The position numbers and the translations under genes were made by a program. Under the pieces are notes generated by a model that saw only the letters and a program-made list of their open reading frames with translations, did not search any database and was not told the DNA's origin. DNA of 64,000 bases from Saccharum officinarum (lineage: Eukaryota; Streptophyta; Magnoliopsida; Poales; Poaceae). Shown in pieces: positions 56,821 through 64,000 of this stretch. Position 1 is the stretch's first letter; every line of letters starts with the position of its first letter. Location of the stretch: positions 976,407-1,040,406 of the forward strand of contig CM036160.1 in the NCBI GenBank assembly GCA_020631735.1, written 5' to 3'.

Positions 56821-58099
56821 AAGATCCATGGATGATCCTATTACATTAGTACATGACAGAGCAGCACTAGCCGTGAGAGAAGCCAATCCTTTTTCATTGT
56901 GTTTTCTTTAGTTTTTAGTAGTTATTTGTCAAGTTCAGTTTTTTTCTAGTTGTTAATTTTAGTTTTATTTTTTGGTAGCTATGTTATCATTTCAGTTTTT
57001 GTTTTTCATTGCTTTTACTTCACACATAAGTTGACACAGAATCATACTTATCGACCGGAAGCCATTCCGGTTTTACACTTGGAATGAGATGTTTCGGTAC
57101 CGGTGCATTCCAGTGTACCGTTCCAGTGTTTTATTATTTTATAAATATTTAATCTTATATGCATATATAAACTTTTTCAGCTTCAAATATAACCTCACGG
57201 TTGTAAAGAAAAGCATAAAAACACAAATGCAAGGTAGTTGGGCCGGCCTGAGGACCAACATGGGCCTTTTCTCTACCCTACTTGGCAGCATACATCTTTC
57301 TCAATCTCACCCTCAACGCATCCCACCAGCAGCCTACACCTCCCAATCTTCTCCCCAGCACCAGAAATGTCTGGATAGAGATGATGGAGATTGGAGAGAA
57401 AGAAGTGGCGAGGGAAAAGAAATCTACATCTACTGTCTTGGTCCATGGAGTAGTCGCCCCTCAGCTGCTCGAGACAGCGGACGACTGCCGCCGCCGCTAC
57501 ACTCACTGCTATGCTCGACGCCCCGCCTCCCCACTGTGAGATAAAGCTCGTGGTAGTTTGCCGCCGCCGTGCTCGACGTCCCCGCCGTTGTGCTCCACAC
57601 TCCTCTTCCCCACTGTGAGAGCTCGTGGTCGTCCACCGCCGCCGTGCTCGACGCGCCTCCTCCCCACCGCGACACCTCGTGATAGCCGTCGGTGAGAGCA
57701 GGGAGATGTCGGTGGTCGGTCTGCCCTTGCTATACTGTCTTTTTTTTCTTTCTTCTCAGTTTATTTCTTTCTCAGATCTTGAGTATTTCTTTTAATTTTG
57801 CGTATGAGATGTATTTGGCAGAGAAATTGTTTGTCGATTTCATGCTTCCTACTCAAAATCCAATTGTTTCCTCTCTGATTTGTCCACTTTAGAGGTGCTC
57901 TGATTTGCACCGCACATGCCTGGTACCGAGACTGACGGAACGCACGGTTCCGCCCGGAACGGCCAGAATTGTCCGGAACGGCCGGAATTGCCCGGAATGC
58001 AGGGCGGTACGGGATGCTCTGTCTGCTGTGCAGCTTTGGTGACCGGCACGACATGTTTCGGCCATTCCGGTCTGTACCGGAATGAAATTGATAGCTATA

Positions 58100-58890
58100 C
58101 ACAGAATAATTTGTCTTTCAGTTTTAGTTTTCAGTCAAGTTTTTTTTCAATTTTTTAGTTTCAGTTTTCAATCATTTTTTTAATTTTGTTTAGTTTAAGT
58201 TTTCAGTCAAGTATTTTTTTCAATTTTTTAGTTTCGCTTTTCAGTCAAGTTTTTTTAGTTTCAAATTTCAGTCACCCTTTTAAGTTCGAATGTCTTCCTA
58301 AATCCTGCATATTAGTTGCCTCACCTACGATGTATAAGTTGTTATAAAATAGTAGTCATTGCACACATAAGTTGTCACAAAAGAATTTGCCGTCAGTTTC
58401 AGTTTTCAGTCAAGTTTTTTTAGTTTTAGTTTTCAGTCATATTTTTTTAATTTTTTTAGTTCCAGTTTTCATTCAACCTTTTAGAGTTATATAATAACTT
58501 ACCTTCTAAATTGACACCTTATGCAATGCTGTTTCTAATAATTTGTTGGTCAGGGTGCAACTTATCTTATTTTGGGTTGCTACTTGTCTTTCTAATAAAT
58601 GTTCCTCCAATTTTCAGCTAGTCATGTTTTCCGGCTTATATAGTAGGTTTTATAATAACCTACTCCTCTTGGCAGCTTATGCAATGCTTGTTCTAATAAT
58701 TTGCCTCCACGGCTTGTCTTTTTTGTATCGCTACCCTCATCTTTTAATAAATGCCCCAGTTGGCAGCAAGTCAGGTTTTCTGGCTTTTTTAATATGTTTT
58801 ATAATAACTTGCCCTCTAATTTGCAGCTTAAGTAATGTTTATTTTAATAATTTACCCCTCCATGTTGCAGTTTATCTTGTTTTGGTCCGT
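58100..58890 (+). repeat. T-rich tandem repeats
   Basis: From 58,100 to 58,480, TTTTCAGTCAAGTTTTTTT and TTTTTTAGTTTCAGTTTTCA alternate many times. From 58,490 to 58,890, about three ~150-bp units each carry TTATAATAAC, CTTATGCAATG-like and CTAATAATTTG blocks. A related T-rich stretch is at 56,905-57,015. Confidence 0.7.
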
Positions 58891-58922
58891 TACTCTCTTT
58901 AGGAGTTAGTACCTTTATATAA

Positions 58923-59666
58923 GAGTAAAATGCACTCTGGGTACTTAAACTATTAAGCCATTACCATCTGGGTACTCGAACTGAAAAAGCTACCATTTGG
59001 TACTTAAACTGTTAGGGCATTACCATCTGGGTACTCGAACTAAAAAAGTTACCACCTAGGTACTTAAACTATTGTGGCAGTACCATCTGGGTACGCGAGT
59101 GGGTCGTCGCCGCCGCTGCAGGGGGAGCTCGAGCAGGTGAGCACAGGCGGGCCTCCGGGCACATACGCGAGGCCCCATCGCCGAGGCCACACGTTATAGT
59201 ATTTTTTACCCTTTATTCAAAAAAAATTATTGAAAACAGTCTAGATCCTAGTAACGTTTTCCACATAAGTTGAAATCTTGTTTGCTTCACGACACCAAAC
59301 ATATTGAATTTAGATATAAATTTAGAGGGTTATTTTGAATTATTTTATAATGATAGATGTGAATAATTTATATAGGAATATAGGAGTTATTTTGAATTAT
59401 CCTTTGTAATGGCAGAGGTGGGTAATTATCCCGGAGGCCCGCCTGTGCTCGCCTGCTCGCGCTCCCCCTGCAGTGGCGGCGACAGCCCACTCGCGTACCC
59501 AGATGGTACTGCCCTGATAGTTTAAGTACCCAGATGGTAGCTTTTTAGTTCGAGTACCCAGATGATAATGTCCCGACAATTTAAGTACCCAGGTGGTAGC
59601 TTTTTCAGTTCGAGTACCCAGATGATAATGCCCCAATAGTTTAAGTGCCCAGGGTGCATTTTACTC
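58923..59666. mobile_element. MULE-like foldback, 744 bp
   Basis: Terminal inverted repeats of about 235 bp starting GAGTAAAATGCAC and ending with its complement, with a nine-base target duplication TTTATATAA at 58,914-58,922 and 59,667-59,675. Nine bases, a leading G and long arms are Mutator-like hallmarks. The arms contain TACCATCTGGGTACTCGAAC repeats; the centre (59,280-59,430) holds two inverted copies of the ~59-bp unit arrayed at 36,140-36,610. No transposase. Confidence 0.9.
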
Positions 59667-60133
59667 TTTATATAAATACAATATAACAAATTTACTATAT
59701 TCATATGGTAACAATCGATGTGCATACCATGTAAAAACTTCAGCTTATTTTTGGATTAGCAAGTTTAGTATTACATTGTAGCAACTTCTTTCATAAATCT
59801 CCTAGCACATTTATATATATGTATTGCTACTAATTAAAATTTCTTCGAAATATAGTCAAATGGGGTCTAGTTTTGTTTGCCTCATCACACAGAACATACC
59901 GGTGTAGACGAATTTAAAAACGGATACACCGTTCAAAATTTATAGCAATTCAAAGAAAATCTTTTACCTTTTTTGCTTTGCGTCAGCATGACATCAGGGT
60001 AGCATGGCTGGTCAGGAGCATGCATTGCCATCACGTGGAAAGTGGGTCAAGGGTGCAGGCTGAGTCGCTCGCACATGGAATGGGGTCGCGCGCTGCCCCC
60101 TAAGCGTGACGGGTCGCACAGTAACCACGTCCT

Positions 60134-60641
60134 TAAAGATAGGCATCAGCCATCACTGTCATGGACATGGTGGCCTGATGACTTAATTGACCACAAAATG
60201 CAGAGAAGAAAACTAAACCAACATCCAGATGCATATAGTTTCGAAATTTTCTTTGGCACTAACTCATCAAAGGTTATTCTACCATGCAAGTCATCTGTAC
60301 CAAAGCTTACACATACATGGATCATCACACAGTACGTGGAGACAGTAAACAATTGGTATCTGAATTATTAGTGAATTTTAAGAGTCTTTATTACAAAATA
60401 TTATTAGAGGCAGGACACCAAACAGACTAGTTACAACAATTGAGTCACAAGACAAGAGTACCATGATATACACGGATCACACCAGCAGCAGTCGACAACA
60501 TCTCATTCAGAAAAGTGGCAACTCAAATGCACTTAGCATACATAAACACATCCACACAGCACACCACGATCTGAAGAATCCAAAACAAGAAGATAACTGA
60601 AGAATTAAAGCATGCATGAGTAATAATAGGAGAAGGCTCTA
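60134..60641. other. Unit 2 flank downstream of DUF4220 copy B
   Basis: Matches unit 1 at 32,985-33,442 (CATCACTGTCATGG, TACACATACATGGATCATCA). No gene recognised. Confidence 0.7.
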
Positions 60642-63042
60642 TTAAACCACACCAGTAGCAGAAGTAGCAGAAGCAGCAGCATCGTCCTCTCCTGGCCTAC
60701 TGACGATCCCGGCATGGAAGAGCAACACCCAGAGCAGCGTTATCATCTCGCCGCCCCTGGCGATGGCCTCCTTGTGCCCTTTGAGGTTGTCGGACGGCGT
60801 GACAAACAGGATCATCTCTGACCAGAATTCAGCCAACAACTTCCACACCGTATCATCACCACCTTGTAGCACCAGCTTCGCCAATTGCTCTCCCATCCTC
60901 GCGCCGTCCTTGACTACTTGATGCTTCGCTTTTGTACTCAGCAATTCGACCAGCTGTTGGCATTTGGCTTCCGGCGTCAATGAGTCTCCTGCTGTGCAGT
61001 CGGCAAAGACACGCCGAGTGTCCTTCTTGACATCCTCGTACAGGCTCCTGCTCCATTCGTTGTCATCAGGAAGCAGCTCAGGGCACCATGTCACGAGGTA
61101 CGCACAGTACCGTGATAGGTGGGTGGCAACCATCTTGTAGTCAATGTTGGAAAGTGGTGGAGAACCTTGTCCTTCATCATGCAGGTGTGGGTACCTGACC
61201 TCCAGGATGCTTGTGGCAATGTGCCATGTAAGTATGGTATAAGATGTACTCCTATTGCTGCAAGCCCAGTTGAAGCTTTCACCAACCTGGCCTCCGCAGC
61301 GGCGGAGACATGCTGCTCCATTGCTCAGCCGTCCTCCATCATCTCTAGTTCTTCTTAGTGCTTGGATGATGCAAACCTTCACTGCTGCTGGCACCCTGAC
61401 CTTCCTCTTCTGGTCTGGTAATAAAGGGAAAAGGTGCCAGAGAAGACCAAGTGGGGTTGCTCTTGGCTGAAGCACCAATACTGAGCACTGACCAATTTTC
61501 TCATCCCAATGCGTCCTCAATAACTTGCATCTGCAGCGGAGCAAACGGCCAGCACATTTCTGGATGCAAAGAGAATGCTTCGAGGAGGAGGAGGAGGCAC
61601 GGTTTAGGAGGCGACACATGAGCGCTACTTTGGTCCAGTTGGAGCAGATGAAGGAAGCCATATCCTTCACCTCAGCAATGAAAACTAACACCAAAAGCCA
61701 ATATAGTGGCACCCGACTAAAGAGCCGGCTTCCGTAACTTCTGTCCAGTTTTGTTTGCAATAGGTTTTCAGTGCAACTGATGTCACACAAAAGCTGAAAG
61801 GCATGGTATTCTTCAACTAAAGCCGAGCTGAACATCACCGCAACAAAGATGCAATAAGCTATGGTCAAGAGTGAGATAAAGATACCTACGATGGGCAACC
61901 AGCACTTGGAATAGGAGATCGGGATGGATGTGTAATAATAATCATGAACAAAAGAAATCTCATCCGAGATCACCTGAAACACCCTATTCTGGCCTCCATC
62001 CTTGAGCAGCAAGCTCCAGAAAAAGGTGAACATGTCACTGGAGGCATCAGCATCATTATTACATTGTACCTTGCAAACCGGCACCGCAATAACCTGAAGA
62101 ATGCAAAGGACGAGCATAAGTCTTGTAGTCGTTGCAGTGCTGAGAATGGAAAGAAGCAGGCTGTCATCTTCCAAACACTGTCAATGGTTACCAAGCCATC
62201 TTTTCCGTGCCCTGAGTCACCCTTCCATACATACCCATGAGACTGCTTCTCCATGTGTCTTTTCCCCTCTCCCATAACCAGTAGTGGAGGTGGAGGAGGA
62301 GCATCCTCATCAGTTACTACTGCTGCTCCTCTACAGTGACTTGTCCCGCTTGCATCGGTGGTGGTTGCTGCATGTAGGCAAAAATAAGATGAGGATTGTT
62401 TCCGAGAGCAAAGGATCGACGTGCCTTTTCAAATGCATAATATTTGAAGAAAATTTTGGCACATGTGAGAGCAAAAGGCATCCCTTCAATTCCAGTCGTA
62501 AACCGAACAAATTTGAGGTCTCCTCCACTAATGGCATCATTGATCACGTAGGACATACCAAGGTAAAAGGTCCAGGTCCCCTGAACAAGCAGCTCAAAAG
62601 GAGGACCTATGTTTCTACCTTCTCTGTCATCAACAGCGACTATTGCACTGGTATTTATCATAATTATCTGAACAAGTGATGCCCATATTACCACCATGAT
62701 AGATTGTACTCCTGGATCGCACTTTGCAGCCAACTGGCTGCGCATGCCACTCTGCCCCCCTGTGACATAGTCGTTTGACCCAGCGACCAGGGGGACAACG
62801 GTGGACATGACAGGCAAGAACAAGGTGGTGGCTCCAAGAAAGATGAACCTGGTGAGGCGGTGGTAGCGGTAACGCTGGCCAAAGACGCCTATCCTGACTA
62901 TGACTCCGCCAAGGATGGCGCTGGTGAGCAACAGAGCGTTCACAAGCCACAACCTATGTCTCATGCTCTTGTCGAACAAGGACACGGCATCGTAGCAGTG
63001 GCCTCTAGTTGAATTCCTGCCAGCCATGATGAACCTGCTCAT
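60642..63042 (-). pseudogene. DUF4220-DUF594 membrane protein, copy B, two frameshifts
   Basis: Paralogue of copy A. From a start at 63,042 (MSRFIMAGRN) or 63,027 it reads through the membrane segment LWLVNALLLTSAILGGVIV, LFLPVMSTVVPLVAGSNDYV and QIIMINTSAIVAVDDREGRN to MQQPPPMQAG, where one base present in copy A is missing near 62,347. The middle part (GEGKRHMEKQSHGYVWKGDS) is in a second frame; two extra bases near 62,055 move the remainder to a third, open to the stop at 60,642. That part has FFWSLLLKDGGQNRVFQV, a membrane pair and the DUF594 block ILTWHIATSILEVRYP. Copy A is intact at both of these positions and broken elsewhere. Function of the family unknown. Confidence 0.87.
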
Positions 63043-63289
63043 TGCCAAAATATCAAGGTTATATATAAACCAAGGAGTTGGTTGTATCATGCTGAAATGG
63101 AAATCATATGGAGGCACATACATTATATAAATATTAAACAAGCATGTGTGCATATATAAACCCAACAGTAAACATATACAAATATATATATGGCATGACA
63201 CACTGTATCTCTTCCAAAAAAAATTTTAGGAGAAGAACATACTAAGCTCATGTAGTTTCTACTTTTATCGGCGATCCCCATCTACACAA

Positions 63290-63517
63290 TCATTGCAGAT
63301 GGGTTACCACCATGGGCGACAAAAGAGATCAACAACATTTGCCGCGCTTCCTATGGACTGGAAGAGAAGGATCCATCAGAGGCAAATGCATGGTCGCGTG
63401 GCCAACGGTGTGCGACAACAGACCTGGGCGGTCTTGGCATCCCAGACCTGCGTCTGACCGGCATCGCGCTTACAGGACAAGGTGGCTATGGCTGCGACAT
63501 GTAGACGAGCAGCGAGC
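63290..63517 (+). pseudogene. LINE fragment (end of RT region)
   Basis: Frames read FLWTGREGSIRGKCMVAWP and, in another frame, LGGLGIPDLRLTGIAL, then TRWLWLRHVD, the block following RT in plant LINEs. Frame changes show decay. It runs into the assembly gap, so its right end is unknown. Confidence 0.8.
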
Positions 63518-63617
63518 NNNNNNNNNNNNNNNNNNNNNNNNNNNNNNNNNNNNNNNNNNNNNNNNNNNNNNNNNNNNNNNNNNNNNNNNNNNNNNNNNNN
63601 NNNNNNNNNNNNNNNNN
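63518..63617. other. Assembly gap, 100 N
   Basis: Exactly 100 unknown bases, the conventional filler for a gap of unknown size. A run of seven Gs follows directly; the matching point in the other copy (39,689-39,706) is an 18-G run. Confidence 0.99.
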
Positions 63618-64000
63618 GGGGGGGCTTGCCACGCTCAACCTCCTCCAAGTCACAGCAGCTCTCGAAGGCCTCCGGTGTTCTGGCCGAAGGACTTCTCGGG
63701 ATGCACTATACCTGCGGATTACCAGGTAAGTAACGCAATAACCTTTCTCCGTTCTTCAATGATCTCAACCTCCAATCTGCAGAATAATCATGGCCATTCA
63801 GTCAGCCGGATTCCCTAGCAGTCCATTTCACATATTGCACAAATGTCTCAGCAAGCCAGCGACCACGACGTATTGCTTGCTTTTGATGCTGGGGCAACAG
63901 TTTCGTACCAGTTGGAAGAGCAGTTTTTCAATTATCAATGATGACCTTCGCCAATCAGTTTTAGTCTCCCTGGCCACTAAGACTGGTTATCTGTCAACTT
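63618..64000 (+). mobile_element. Second copy of part of the CCTTCG-rich LTR element
   Basis: Matches 39,700-40,020 with few differences (GCTTGCCACGCTCAACCTCC, GATGCACTATACCTGCGGAT, ATGCTGGGGCAACAGTTTCG). It diverges near 63,940, where CCTTCGCCAATCAG-type repeats begin early. Truncated by the gap and the window edge. Confidence 0.85.

Larger units (their letters stand above)
56160..60133. mobile_element. 3,974-bp insert of unknown class with 8-bp target duplication
   Basis: Unit 1 has an uninterrupted AACGGATAAAGATAGGCAT. In unit 2, TAAAGATA appears at 56,152-56,159 and again at 60,134-60,141, flanking this insert, with the unit 1 sequence resuming exactly after it. The ends (CGCAAAGTCTAACC and GTAACCACGTCCT) show no inverted repeat or LTR. 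Eight bases is the hAT target size, but the ends do not look like hAT. It contains a MITE, T-rich tandem repeats and a MULE-like foldback. No transposase is recognised. Confidence 0.7.
37370..63125. repeat. Segmental duplication unit 2, inflated by insertions
   Basis: Repeats the landmark order of unit 1: CACTA-derived end (37,370-37,971 and 44,193-44,448), flank (44,449-45,325), module (47,080-47,682), AT-rich block (55,416-55,955), TAAAGATA junction (56,152 and 60,134), DUF4220-DUF594 gene (60,642-63,042). Insertions include the LTR element 37,972-44,187, a stretch at 45,325-46,905, everything between 47,683 and about 55,415, and the 3,974-bp insert at 56,160-60,133. Confidence 0.85.

Noticed and set aside
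57040..58090. Possible inverted repeat based on TTCCGGT and GAAACAT motifs
   Set aside because: Matches are short and scattered; no arm boundaries or target duplication.

Overview
This window looks like nuclear DNA from a grass, probably a panicoid such as a sorghum or sugarcane relative; the species guess is inference. The grounds are two copies of a gene carrying the DUF4220 and DUF594 domains (a family expanded in grasses), a GC-rich PR-1 gene, and a dense stack of plant transposons: LINE, Copia, CACTA, MULE, hAT, a PIF-Harbinger-like MITE and LTR relics. I see no tRNA, rRNA, CRISPR array or bacterial operon. I found no intact ordinary host gene; the recognisable host genes are broken.

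Left part (1-8,971): a broken PR-1 gene; a hAT transposase tail on the minus strand; a 2.15 kb foldback element; a (TA)43 microsatellite; and a 5'-truncated, frameshifted LINE on the plus strand.

Nested stack (8,972-27,915): a 6.67 kb Copia element on the minus strand with nearly identical 489-bp LTRs, a 5-bp target duplication, a primer-binding site and a polypurine tract. Its gag-pol frame is unbroken by indels but has three in-frame stops. Next to it is a second, older Copia fragment on the minus strand, split by a 9,005-bp CACTA transposon (16,507-25,511, target duplication AAT). The CACTA carries a spliced zf-GRF/transmembrane passenger gene, a short transposase N-terminus on the minus strand, and a multi-exon TNPA-like (Transposase_24) gene with one premature stop.

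Duplicated block (27,955-63,125): an ancestral block of about 7 kb is present twice in the same order and orientation (unit 1, 27,955-35,972; unit 2, 37,370-63,125). Each unit ends in a DUF4220-DUF594 gene on the minus strand, and the two genes are broken by different frameshifts. Unit 2 has been inflated to about 26 kb by insertions. These include a 6.2 kb non-coding LTR element full of CCTTCG repeats, a 1.5 kb CACTA derivative, LINE debris, and a 4 kb insert of unknown class with an 8-bp target duplication that itself contains a MITE and a MULE-like foldback. Unit 1 gained a solo LTR. Each unit shows the empty site for insertions in the other, so several target duplications could be read directly.

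Right edge: a LINE fragment, a 100-N assembly gap beside a G run, and a second copy of part of the CCTTCG-rich LTR element.

All calls are by eye from sequence; no alignment or database search was run.
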